Source: Flavobacteriales bacterium
Lineage (GTDB): Bacteria > Bacteroidota > Bacteroidia > UBA10329
Length of the DNA stretch: 54,999 nt
Direction: 5' to 3'
NCBI GenBank assembly: GCA_016124845.1
Contig: WGMW01000042.1
Coordinates: forward strand, 1-54,999
Of the stretch, positions 17,258 through 25,286 are shown piece by piece. Numbering within the stretch: the first letter of the stretch is position 1; each line of letters starts with the position of its first letter. A program made the translations under genes and the position numbers. The notes under the pieces are model-generated. The model saw only the letters and a list, made by a program, of their open reading frames with translations. It ran no database searches and was not told the origin of the DNA.

Positions 17258-17989
17258 ATGAAACAAATACGTGGTGTTCTATTAATAATGCTTCTGCCAA
17301 GTGCGCTCCTGATAGGATGTGCAGGGGTTGACAAGGCCATTACCGAAAAAGACACGGGCCCGCGGGCCGATTCCTTGGCCAAGAAGATCATGCATGCCAC
17401 AGGATATGATGCCTGGCAGCAGACGGGCGTTATCGGGTGGACATTTGCTGGCAAGAACAAGCACATCTGGGACCGCCAACGAAAACTTTCGCGTGTAGAA
17501 TGGGGCAAGTACATCGTCATCTTCAACCACACCACCATGCAGGGCAAGGCCTGGAAGGATGGTATACCTGTGGAAGGGCAAGAACTGAGCGAACTCATCC
17601 AAAAGGCGTGGAATTCGTGGGCCAACGATTCATTCTGGCTCAACCCTTTTGAGAAACTTTATGACAATGGCACCGAACGCGCTTACGTGAAGACCGAAGA
17701 GGGCAGCGATGCGCTGCTCATCACCTACACCACGGGCGGCAACACGCCTGGAGATTCGTACCTCTGGATAACGGACGATAACGGATTGCCGATACGCGCC
17801 CGCATGTGGGTCTCCATCATTCCCATTAAGGGCATTGGCGTAAGTTGGGACAACTGGCAAACGCTGAGCACAGGTGCCAAAACGGCTGCACTGCACCAAC
17901 TGGCCTTCTTCAAACTGAAACTCACCGACCTGAAGGCCGCGCCCAACATGGAATCGTTCTCTGAAGAAGACCCGTTTGAGGGGCTTTAG
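17258..17989 (+). CDS. Hypothetical lipoprotein
   Basis: The product has 243 residues. A lipoprotein signal peptide ends LLIGC (cysteine near 21). The mature part has a central beta-rich region with tryptophan-rich motifs (WGKYIVIFNH, YLWITDDNGLPIRARMWVS) that resembles outer-membrane lipoprotein-sorting (LolA/LolB-like) folds, but I cannot assign a family. It is transcribed divergently from the tolC operon, with about 110 bp between the starts. No partner genes follow. Confidence 0.7.
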   Translation: MKQIRGVLLIMLLPSALLIGCAGVDKAITEKDTGPRADSLAKKIMHATGYDAWQQTGVIGWTFAGKNKHIWDRQRKLSRVEWGKYIVIFNHTTMQGKAWKDGIPVEGQELSELIQKAWNSWANDSFWLNPFEKLYDNGTERAYVKTEEGSDALLITYTTGGNTPGDSYLWITDDNGLPIRARMWVSIIPIKGIGVSWDNWQTLSTGAKTAALHQLAFFKLKLTDLKAAPNMESFSEEDPFEGL

Positions 17990-18067
17990 CAACAAGCCTC
18001 CAGCTGGAGAAGACCATCAAGGTTTTGAGAAGCTTGAAGGTATGATCGGACTTTGGTCCAAAAGAAA

Positions 18068-18096
18068 CCCCGACCGCAGGTAGCCAACGACCGGGG
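18068..18096 (-). terminator. Rho-independent terminator of the 40-codon gene
   Basis: Read on the minus strand, CCCCGGTCG and CGGTCGGGG form a 9-bp stem (with two G-U pairs) around an 11-nt loop, followed by TTTCTTTT. The plus-strand version has mismatches and no T-run, so it acts for minus-strand transcription. It lies 46 nt after the stop of the small gene at 18142. Confidence 0.65.
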
Positions 18097-18141
18097 CAAC
18101 TCTAATAAACCATGTAGTGACCTAACGCGGGATGGTGGGGT

Positions 18142-18264
18142 TTAGTATCTGCTTCCACTTATGTCACCTGCTGGTACGATACTGATATTACGAACGAACG
18201 CGTCACAACTTAGCATAGCGGTCTCACCGAAGGTAAACGCGCCCTTGCCGATGCAAGCGCGCAT
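18142..18264 (-). CDS. Candidate 40-residue microprotein
   Basis: A short reading frame from ATG at 18264 to TAA at 18142 encodes 40 residues. The product starts MRACIGKGAF, has a second cysteine at position 20 and ends DISGSRY. It lies in an otherwise empty 510-bp gap. A minus-strand terminator follows 46 nt after the stop, so a short transcript of about 200 nt is expected. The composition (two cysteines, many glycines and serines, no membrane helix) looks protein-like, but I know no family. No ribosome-binding site is obvious, which is normal in Bacteroidota. It could instead be a structured small RNA that happens to be open. Confidence 0.45.
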   Translation of the reverse strand: MRACIGKGAFTFGETAMLSCDAFVRNISIVPAGDISGSRY

Positions 18265-18293
18265 CAGCGGATAATTGGACTTTAGTCATTTTC

Positions 18294-18429
18294 AAACGGA
18301 ATTATAAAGTTGATGGGTTCGATCTGAGATTCCTCACTGCGTTCGGAAAAGCAGCCAAACTTTGTTCTTGTTTTCCTGACGAAGGAAGGAACTCAACGCT
18401 TTTGTACCGTTTACTTTATAATTCCGTTT
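18294..18429. repeat. Dispersed repeat element with 17-bp inverted ends
   Basis: The ends AAACGGAATTATAAAGT (18294-18310) and its exact complement (18413-18429) bracket a 136-bp element. Inside are GAGATTCCTCACTGCGTTCG and TTCCTGACGAAGGAAGGAAC, both relatives of the common Bacteroidota hairpin repeat that reads GAGGAATCTC in one direction. No reading frame is present. It looks like a small non-autonomous or REP-like element. Confidence 0.65.
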
Positions 18430-18499
18430 TCAAATTAACCCCAACACAACAACTAAAAGGGTTGCATTCGAATTATTTGGTACGAAAAGATGTTTGCAA

Positions 18500-18949
18500 T
18501 CAGTTCTTCTGGAGCGCAAACTGCACAGTGGTTTCACACCAAACCCCACACGCTTCATAGAGATAATAATCAATTGAGTCGGATCCGAATTGGAGAGAAA
18601 GTTCACGGTATCCACTACCACTGCCCGATTGAGAAGAATAGGCACCTGAAACAGGCAGTTTCAGATCAAAATACGATGATGTTAAAGTGTCATTGTATGA
18701 AACGAATACGTTCAACGAAGAGTCAACACTACTTTTTAGCACATTCACTGTGACATGTTTAGTTTGAGACCAGGTCTGAATCGAATCTCCGTTATGGGCT
18801 CTTTTGAAGTGATGCGATATGCCATCGTAGTCACCGGTCCATTTTTCCAAGTAGTATGGATCTTGTTCCGGAATATCGATGTTTTCGTTCTTTTTGCAAG
18901 ATGCAAGAAAGAATATGACACCCAACAGATAAAGAGGTAGTATTTTCAT
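18500..18949 (-). CDS. Hypothetical lipoprotein
   Basis: The product has 149 residues from the ATG at 18949, chosen because it gives a clean lipoprotein signal with lipobox FLASC. A second in-frame ATG 27 nt upstream would spoil it. The mature part is beta-rich and resembles small Bacteroidota lipoproteins that follow a KKNE linker. No family recognised. It is the first of five minus-strand genes for exported proteins in the AT-richer patch 18.5-22.6 kb. Confidence 0.7.
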   Translation of the reverse strand: MKILPLYLLGVIFFLASCKKNENIDIPEQDPYYLEKWTGDYDGISHHFKRAHNGDSIQTWSQTKHVTVNVLKSSVDSSLNVFVSYNDTLTSSYFDLKLPVSGAYSSQSGSGSGYRELSLQFGSDSIDYYLYEACGVWCETTVQFALQKN

Positions 18950-18997
18950 TTTCAATGTACCTAAAAGCAGTACCAAATTAACAACCTTCTGACAAAA

Positions 18998-19033
18998 CTA
19001 TCACAAGCATTTGGGTTAGCGGGTGTTGGCGGT
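18998..19033. repeat. Half copy of the spacer A/H palindrome (E)
   Basis: Read on the minus strand this begins CGCCAACACCCGCTAA and continues to AATGCTTGTGATAG. It closely matches the left arm of spacer A (111-147) and the outer arm of spacer H. The complementary second arm is missing, so it looks like a truncated inter-cassette site. It follows the stop of the gene at 19047 after 13 nt. Confidence 0.5.
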
Positions 19034-19046
19034 TGGTGCTTTTCAT

Positions 19047-19634
19047 TTAATTCCAAACGTCACTCGGATTGATCAAACCTGTAACCAAAATTTGATTGAT
19101 TGCCCTGAAAAGGCCTTCCAACCCCCTTTCCCGCGTCTCGTAGTCAGGCGACCAAATGTCATAGTAAATGTAGTCGTCACCAATTTTTACTTGGAGATTA
19201 CCACTTGTGCCGTAAAGACCTGATTCCGCCAATTCCACTTTCAAATGGTCGTGGTCCAGTTGCAAAAGAAGATTTTCTATTACCCCAAATTCTGATTCGG
19301 GTATTGAAAAGATAGTGTCAAACCTGTTTTCGTTTTGCTTGTAGGCAACCTTAGCTTTTACTGAATCTTCCTTGGTCAATGCTGTCTCATAGGCTCGGAA
19401 TAATTCGGCTGTTGCCGTCATTAGATCATCCATACTTGACCTGTCCGTTTCTACATGGACTTGGCAACTGTCGGACTTGAATTCAATTGTCACAGTTATT
19501 GACCTGTAGTTGGGTTCCAACTTCATGTTATCGTAGAAGGAATACTTCACCATTTCCACGCTATTTTGTCCAACGGTGTCATGTAGAAACAAGCAACCGC
19601 AGATTATAAGAAGTAAGTGTTTCAGACAGTTCAT
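19047..19634 (-). CDS. Hypothetical exported protein
   Basis: The product has about 195 residues from the ATG at 19634; in-frame ATGs at 19643 and 19652 are possible, but the last lies inside repeat F. A signal peptide covers about residues 1-22 and ends near VGQ. The mature part alternates beta strands and a helix (about 60-85), with many aspartates and glutamates. No family recognised. It sits between half-site E and repeat F, like a cassette in the minus direction. Confidence 0.65.
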   Translation of the reverse strand: MNCLKHLLLIICGCLFLHDTVGQNSVEMVKYSFYDNMKLEPNYRSITVTIEFKSDSCQVHVETDRSSMDDLMTATAELFRAYETALTKEDSVKAKVAYKQNENRFDTIFSIPESEFGVIENLLLQLDHDHLKVELAESGLYGTSGNLQVKIGDDYIYYDIWSPDYETRERGLEGLFRAINQILVTGLINPSDVWN

Positions 19635-19644
19635 TTTCAGCATA

Positions 19645-19777
19645 ACCGCCAACGGGTACTACTATGAAAATAGGGCTTTAACTCCTCCGACCTTTCGCCC
19701 AAGACCGAACTTGGTAGAAACCACTTAGGCTTGCGTACCTGTCGTCACGCCCTATTTTGATAGCAGATGTTGGCGGT
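19645..19777. repeat. Long palindromic direct repeat, copy F
   Basis: A 133-bp unit with outer ends ACCGCCAAC/GTTGGCGGT and inner arms CTATGAAAATAGGGC/GCCCTATTTTGATAG. A 60-bp internal stretch (19662-19721) is identical to 21254-21313 in copy G. It lies 6 nt after the stop of the NHL gene. This is the pattern expected of near-identical attC sites in a cassette array. Confidence 0.7.
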
Positions 19778-19783
19778 AGTTTT

Positions 19784-21142
19784 TTATTCTTTCACCACTT
19801 TTAGATTAGCGACTTTTCCGTCCGTGTAAAGCAGTTGAATCAAATAAACGCCTTTGGGATTCGGCATGATATATTCGATAAGTCCAGCGGCATTCCGTGA
19901 TTCCGTTTGAACCAACTCTCCCAAAACGTTGTACACATTTATGGTTATCGCCTCATTGATAGTACCTAAGTCAATTTGAATCCTGTCCGAAGTAGGGTTG
20001 GGGTAGAGATTGATTAAGTCCTTAGTGCTAATGCTGGTGGTAAGACCATCTGGATAATAGTTGACGGTTCTCACCCTATAATTTGCGTTATCCGAAATGA
20101 AAAGGTTGCCCATCTCACTGACTGCAACCGCATATGGATAATTCAGTTGAGCATTCAGTGGAGATTGTCCATCACCGCTAAACCCTCCAACTCCGTTTCC
20201 GGCCACGGTTGAGAGCAACCCAGACTCAGACACTTTTCGAACTCGGTGATTGTAACCTTCGGTAAAAAAAAGCTGGTCGTTGTGCCAAAGAATGCCAAGG
20301 GGGTGGTTAATCTGGGAATTCTCTGCCAAAATATTTTCCCCATTGTATCCTTGCACTCCACTTCCTGCGACCGTATAAATAAGCCCTAGTGTATCAATTT
20401 TCCGAATTCGCGAGCCAAATGTTTCTGTGATGTATATATTACCGTATGAATCAGCGGTAACATCATTTGGGAAGTGTAATGTGGCGGTTGTAGCTGGTAT
20501 GCTGTCCCCATTATATCCAAACTGCTCAATGCCTGCTATTGTCGTTATGATACCAGACTGATTTATCTTTCGAACGCGGTTATCGTTCCCTTGTGTGACA
20601 TAAATATTTCCCGATTCGTCCAAAGCAACGCCATCGGGTTTTCCAACACTGGCTGCACTCGCGAAGCCACCGTCACCGCTAACACCGGTCTGTCCATTGC
20701 CAGCAACAGTAGTGATAATACCGTTAGAATCAACTTTCCTTATTCGATTGTTCTCATAATCGGAAAAGAAAAGATTCCCATTTGAATCAAATGCAAGGTA
20801 ATGTGGAGTGGAAATTTCAGCCTCATTTGCGGGTCCGTCATCTCCTGAAAACCCTGAGTACCCAACCCCCACAACGGTACTTATTATTCCATTCCCATCA
20901 ATTTTACGGATAACGCTGTTTCCATCACAGACGTACAAATCACCAAATGGACCAAAGGCAACTCCGCCAACTCGATTGAACGAAGCTGAAACAGCATATC
21001 CCCCATCACCATCATATCCTGCTATTCCGAGCCCAGCATAAGTTTCTATTGTCTGAGCCAGACCCGTCAATGAATTCACAAGCACCAAAATCAATAATAG
21101 CGAGAATCTCGCATCGGGATTGACTATGAAAATTCGTGTCAT
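19784..21142 (-). CDS. Secreted NHL-repeat protein with T9SS sorting domain
   Basis: The product has 452 residues. A signal peptide (about 1-30, ending GLAQ) is followed by six NHL-type propeller blades of about 56 residues. Each shows a GYNGDG or GFSGDG turn, then GVA, G-[ND]-[LI]-[YF]-[VI], RIRK and ITTVAG. From about residue 375 a type IX secretion sorting domain begins with LYPNPTSDRIQI and ends with a short basic strand (VANLKVVKE). The protein should cross the outer membrane through T9SS and be anchored or released. It is flanked by near-identical palindromic repeats F and G, so a whole T9SS substrate may be a mobile cassette. Confidence 0.88.
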   Translation of the reverse strand: MTRIFIVNPDARFSLLLILVLVNSLTGLAQTIETYAGLGIAGYDGDGGYAVSASFNRVGGVAFGPFGDLYVCDGNSVIRKIDGNGIISTVVGVGYSGFSGDDGPANEAEISTPHYLAFDSNGNLFFSDYENNRIRKVDSNGIITTVAGNGQTGVSGDGGFASAASVGKPDGVALDESGNIYVTQGNDNRVRKINQSGIITTIAGIEQFGYNGDSIPATTATLHFPNDVTADSYGNIYITETFGSRIRKIDTLGLIYTVAGSGVQGYNGENILAENSQINHPLGILWHNDQLFFTEGYNHRVRKVSESGLLSTVAGNGVGGFSGDGQSPLNAQLNYPYAVAVSEMGNLFISDNANYRVRTVNYYPDGLTTSISTKDLINLYPNPTSDRIQIDLGTINEAITINVYNVLGELVQTESRNAAGLIEYIMPNPKGVYLIQLLYTDGKVANLKVVKE

Positions 21143-21236
21143 TGAATTAGGGTTAAGAAGATATCATTTTCGTTTCACGTTTAGAGGTTGCTTAGTTTTC
21201 AACTTCGAGCCGCGTTTTCAGATGGCTGCAAAAATT

Positions 21237-21370
21237 ACCGCCAACGTTAACTGCTATGAAAATAGGGCTTTAACTCCTCCGACCTTTCGCCCAAGACCGA
21301 ACTTGGTAGAAACAACTGAGGCTTGCGTGCATGTTGCCAAGCCCTATTTTGATCATAGATTTTGTAGGTA
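21237..21370. repeat. Long palindromic direct repeat, copy G
   Basis: Second copy of the F unit, in the same orientation. The left end ACCGCCAAC and the CTATGAAAATAGGGC arm are intact, and 60 bp are identical to F. The right end is worn (TTTGTAGGTAG instead of GTTGGCGGTAG). It begins 4 nt after the stop of the gene at 21375. Confidence 0.7.
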
Positions 21371-21374
21371 GTTT

Positions 21375-21893
21375 TTATTGCCAACTAAACCGTTGCGGCA
21401 ATAGGGACCACCAATCACCTCTTGTCCAACTTTCGCGAGACTTGACGTCACGAGGAATGAAATGCACCTCTCTTCGGGTAACTTGAAACTTTTCGTCCCA
21501 ATGAATTGAAACGTTGACCATAAATCGCCTGAACATATCGTTCCCCAGGTAAAAAATGTCCCGAAATGCAACCATTGTTGTGAAATTGACCGGTGTTGTG
21601 CCGCCAAACGTCACGTGTGTATCAATTCGTGCAGAATGTTGCTTAAACTGTTCAGAGGCTAAAGCTTCGTTGATATACTGCAGGTTAGAACTATCCGCGT
21701 TCAAAGTGTCGACCAGATACATTTCAAGAGTCGGTCCAACCTTTCCACTTATCAATTCTTTGTGAACTTGATAAGCTTCAAGTTTATGTTTTAAATAAGT
21801 TGAACTGAACTTATACTCTTTTAAAATTCTGTCCACTTGAGACATTCCGAATAGGGGAATGATGAGAAATAGTATGCTGATAGAGTGCTTCAT
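21375..21893 (-). CDS. Hypothetical exported protein
   Basis: The product has 172 residues. The signal peptide (about 1-18) ends GMSQ. The mature protein has an N-terminal helix, then a beta-rich part with VTFGGTTPVNFTT and a tryptophan-rich C-terminus (SWTRGDWWSLLPQRFSW). No family recognised. Its ATG lies 22 nt before spacer I and its stop 4 nt from repeat G, so it is a complete single-gene unit of the cassette-like array. Confidence 0.68.
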   Translation of the reverse strand: MKHSISILFLIIPLFGMSQVDRILKEYKFSSTYLKHKLEAYQVHKELISGKVGPTLEMYLVDTLNADSSNLQYINEALASEQFKQHSARIDTHVTFGGTTPVNFTTMVAFRDIFYLGNDMFRRFMVNVSIHWDEKFQVTRREVHFIPRDVKSRESWTRGDWWSLLPQRFSWQ

Positions 21894-21914
21894 GCGTTAT
21901 TTTTCAATTAATCC

Positions 21915-21978
21915 CAACGGTTTGGCTAACAAACGTGTCCTGAAGGTCATGTTTTGTTAGACTTTGTTGCGCACCGTT
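21915..21978. repeat. Palindromic inter-cassette spacer I
   Basis: CAACGG (21915-21920) pairs with CCGTT (21974-21978), and CTAACAAACGTG pairs imperfectly with CATGTTTTGTTAG. On the minus strand the unit begins right after the stop of the gene at 21982 and ends 22 nt before the ATG of the next gene. Size is 64 bp. Confidence 0.55.
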
Positions 21979-21981
21979 TTT

Positions 21982-22554
21982 TTAATCATCATTAGTTTCT
22001 TCGTAGTAGTCTGAAATTTCAATGTAATACATGACGTCAAGTATTCGATTCTTTATCAATCCGTAAAGCTTTGCAGCGTCATGAATCATGATTTCCCTAC
22101 CTTGTCCGTATTTCGAGTAGTTAGCATAGCCGACAAAAGCGTGATATACAAATTCCTTTTCGTTGTCGTAAAACTCTTGCCATGAAGCTTGACTTTTTTT
22201 GAGATTAAGATCATCAACTTTTCCAAGGTTCTTGTAAAGTGAGTCGATGAGGATATTCAGCTCATTCTCAGCATATTCTCGTGCTAACACATAACAGCAT
22301 GGCATGCCGTAATTTGTTTCGTTCTCAGGATGCGAAAAGTACGATATAAGAACTGAGTCGGCTTTGATTAATCTGTCACAGGAATCGGTCAAGAAATAGC
22401 TGTAGTATGCTTCTTGCCAATTGTCAGGTCCAAACTCTAAGTGTTCAACTAGGTTTGAATCTGTCCAATTTTTCAATACACATTGTCCTCAGACTGTGAT
22501 TGACCATAATTGAATGGACAACACGAGAAACAATATGTTGATTCTGATTTTCAT
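21982..22554 (-). pseudogene. LprI-like exported protein gene broken by in-frame UGA
   Basis: From ATG at 22554 the frame reads a signal peptide (MKIRINILFLVLSIQLWSI), then TGA at 22491-22489. In the same frame it continues GQCVLKNW and 164 more residues to the stop at 21982. The downstream part, usable alone only from a TTG at 22476, would lack the signal peptide. Residues such as AENELNILIDSLYKNL and KKSQASWQEFYDNEKEF resemble the LprI/DUF1311 domain of exported lysozyme inhibitors, with moderate confidence. Either a recent nonsense mutation, a sequencing error, or readthrough explains the stop. It lies between spacers I and H. Confidence 0.65.
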
Positions 22555-22567
22555 TTTAAATAGTGCC

Positions 22568-22796
22568 CAACGGGTACCGCTAAAGATAATGCGTTAGCAA
22601 CTGCTGTCCTGCAAAAGACCTACGAGGTTTGGGACATGGGTCAATTGGAGTGCGCGGTTGGGCCTCCCCACGGTCCTCGATACGTCCGCTTGTGGCGGAC
22701 ACTCGGACTGACCCACGCATGGACAGCACAGAACATGTAGAGACGCGATGCATCGCGTCTCTACCCTACCGTCACAAGCATTGGTTAGCGTTTGGC
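22568..22796. repeat. Palindromic inter-cassette spacer H
   Basis: The left arm (22568-22597) is the exact inverted copy of 30 bp in spacer A. The right arm ends GTCACAAGCATTGGTTAGCG, complementary to the left arm at CGCTAA and AATGC. Inside are GGACATGGGTC/GACCCACGCATGGAC pieces and the perfect palindrome at 22737-22764. It closes the right accessory patch. The 315-bp gap 22555-22869 holds nothing else. Confidence 0.6.
22737..22764. repeat. Perfect 28-bp palindrome (REP-like)
   Basis: GTAGAGACGCGATG is followed directly by its exact complement. Similar GAGACGC...GCGTCTC palindromes are widespread repetitive extragenic elements. It is nested inside spacer H, so it probably inserted there. 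Confidence 0.7.
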
Positions 22797-22908
22797 CGGA
22801 ACCTGAGAATTTAGATCCGTTCACATTCATGGTAACATCCGCGCAAAAAGTGCGTTCTAAGGCACAGGCATGCCTTTTGCCAAGGCTTTGCCCCAACCCA
22901 AAGGACCA

Positions 22909-25224
22909 ATGGCCTTTTTGAAGAAAGTATGGAACAGTTCGTTCGTTCAGCGGACGCTGTATTTCTTTCCGCTGCGGCTATTGGTACTTCACCTCAAAAA
23001 GAACCACGTTCTCATTTTCTTCTGGTTGGCCCTTGGGGCGTTTGCCTCTGGGGCTGTGGGCCAAGGTTATGGAGTGCCTTATCTGTTCTGGGACCCTGAA
23101 TACATGGGCCGTGTGGATTTCTGGTCGTTCATGATCCTCGGCTTCTCGTTCGGTGGTTTTCTGATGGCATTCCATATCTCAAGCTACATTCAGAATGCGT
23201 TTCGGTTTCCGTTTCTGGCCACGGTAAGCAAACCGTTCTTCAAGTACTCGCTCAACAATTCCATCATTCCAGGGATCTTTCTGGCGTTGTACCTCTATCA
23301 TATTCTGAATTTCCAGTATCAGAATGAGCTTTTCCGATTGGGCAACGACCTGGAAGTGACCAATGTGCTGCTTTGGGACCTGGCCGGTTTCATTTCGGGT
23401 GTGCTGCTCTTCATGATTCCCGGCCACACCTACTTTTTGGCATTGAGCCGCAACATCTTCAAGGTTTTCGGCATCAACCCGGACGACATCAAGAAATCCC
23501 GCAAGGGCAACAAACCCATACAGGTGCTGCTCCAGAAGAACCTGCAATGGCGCACGGTAAACGCTCCGCGCGAGAACGACTACGAATGGAAGGTGGTCAC
23601 TTACATGATCAACTGGTTCAAGATTGGATTGACGCGCGACTCGGACCACTACGACCCTAAAATGGTGCAGAAGGTATTTCAGCAGAACCACATGATAGCG
23701 GCCGTTTTTGAGATAGCGGTCATAGTCTCATTCATCATTCTGGGTGCGTACCGCGAAATTCCTGAACTGACGCTTCCTGCGGGTGCCGTCATTTTTCTGG
23801 TGTGCACCATGATGTTGATGATCTCCAGCGCGATCCATTCTGCCACCAGAGGATGGTCTACCGTGTTCCTGATCGCCATGGTCATCACGGTGCATTTCCT
23901 TGTTCAGAATGACATTCTCCTCTATGAGAACCGTGCTTACGGAATGGATTACGATGGCCCGAAGGCGGTCTATCAGCTCGATTCGCTGGAAAACGCACAA
24001 CAGAACTTCGCGACTTACGAGAAGGATCTGAGTTTTCATTATGAGATCCTGAACAAGTGGAAACTCAAGAACATCGACCGCAGGTGGGAAAAGCCTAAAA
24101 TGGTGATCGTCTGCGTAACGGGCGGGGGTGCCCGATCGGCACTTTGGAGCTACAAGGCCATGCAGGTGGCAGACAGCCTCACCGATGGCAAGTTGATGAA
24201 GCACACACAGGTGATGTGCGGTGCTTCGGGCGGCATGTTCGGATTGGCGTACAGACGCGAACTGTATCTGCGCTCTTTGGGAAATGACAGCATTGACCTG
24301 AACGATCCCGAATATGTGGACCGCATCGGGTTCGACATTCTGAACCCGATAGCCACCTCGTTGGCGCTGAACGACTGGTTCATCCATTTTGAGAAATTCC
24401 GTGATGGCACGTACATCTATTCCAAGGACCGAGGTTATGCGCTGGAGAAACAGTTCAACGACAACACATTGGGAATCGTTGATAAGCGATTGGGAGATTA
24501 TGCCGCGCCAGAGCGTGATGCGCTGATTCCGATGATGTTCTTTTCTCCGAGCATCATCAACGATGGTCGTTCGCTGTACATCAGTTCGCAACCCATTGCT
24601 CACCTCACATTCAATCATCCAAGCATTTTGAACGGGCAGGCGTTACAATCTGCCGTTGAATTCAGAAGACTGTTCAAAGACCAGGATGCAGACAACACGT
24701 GGTTCACAAGTGTGCTGCGCATGAACGCCACATTCCCATACATCTCACCTCAGGTCACATTGCCAAGTAAACCCGCTATTGAAGTGATGGACGCAGGCTT
24801 CCGCGATACGTACGGTGTTTCCATTGCGCTGAAGCATTTGTACGCCATTCGTAAATGGGTGGAGAAGAACACCAGCGGTGTGGTCATTCTTCAGATACGC
24901 GACAGTCCGAAGATCGAGCCGATCCATGGCAATCCGCCACGTTCTTTGTTCAGTATGATCACCAATCCGCTGGGACACATCTACGATAACCTGTTTGTGA
25001 TGCAGGATTACATCAACGATGATCTGACCGTCTATGCCCACAACTGGTTGCATTCTGACCTTGAGGTCATTGACCTGGAGTTGACCCGCCCTGAACTGGA
25101 GGACATTTCCCTGAGCTGGCACCTGACCACGAAGGAAAAGGACATTATCCGCAAATCGGCCTACACGAAAAAGAACCAGGCCGCGATGATGCGGTTGAAG
25201 GAGCTTTTGGAAGAGATCCGTTAA
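22909..25224 (+). CDS. Membrane-anchored patatin-like phospholipase
   Basis: The product has 771 residues from the ATG at 22909, which has AAAGGA 6 nt upstream; an in-frame ATG at 22870 would add 13 residues. The N-terminal half (to about residue 345) has about eight membrane helices. The C-terminal half is a patatin-type hydrolase: oxyanion loop TGGGAR, nucleophile elbow GASGG (GxSxG), and the aspartate of the dyad in MDAGF (DxG). Patatins cleave acyl groups from membrane lipids with a Ser-Asp dyad, so a role in lipid turnover at the inner membrane is likely. Patatin domains behind a large multi-helix module are unusual. Function of the membrane part is unknown. Confidence 0.78.
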   Translation: MAFLKKVWNSSFVQRTLYFFPLRLLVLHLKKNHVLIFFWLALGAFASGAVGQGYGVPYLFWDPEYMGRVDFWSFMILGFSFGGFLMAFHISSYIQNAFRFPFLATVSKPFFKYSLNNSIIPGIFLALYLYHILNFQYQNELFRLGNDLEVTNVLLWDLAGFISGVLLFMIPGHTYFLALSRNIFKVFGINPDDIKKSRKGNKPIQVLLQKNLQWRTVNAPRENDYEWKVVTYMINWFKIGLTRDSDHYDPKMVQKVFQQNHMIAAVFEIAVIVSFIILGAYREIPELTLPAGAVIFLVCTMMLMISSAIHSATRGWSTVFLIAMVITVHFLVQNDILLYENRAYGMDYDGPKAVYQLDSLENAQQNFATYEKDLSFHYEILNKWKLKNIDRRWEKPKMVIVCVTGGGARSALWSYKAMQVADSLTDGKLMKHTQVMCGASGGMFGLAYRRELYLRSLGNDSIDLNDPEYVDRIGFDILNPIATSLALNDWFIHFEKFRDGTYIYSKDRGYALEKQFNDNTLGIVDKRLGDYAAPERDALIPMMFFSPSIINDGRSLYISSQPIAHLTFNHPSILNGQALQSAVEFRRLFKDQDADNTWFTSVLRMNATFPYISPQVTLPSKPAIEVMDAGFRDTYGVSIALKHLYAIRKWVEKNTSGVVILQIRDSPKIEPIHGNPPRSLFSMITNPLGHIYDNLFVMQDYINDDLTVYAHNWLHSDLEVIDLELTRPELEDISLSWHLTTKEKDIIRKSAYTKKNQAAMMRLKELLEEIR

Positions 25225-25286
25225 TAGACCTTCATGTTATGTTGATTGTGCAGAATTAGCATGGAGTTATGACATGATGAATGAAT

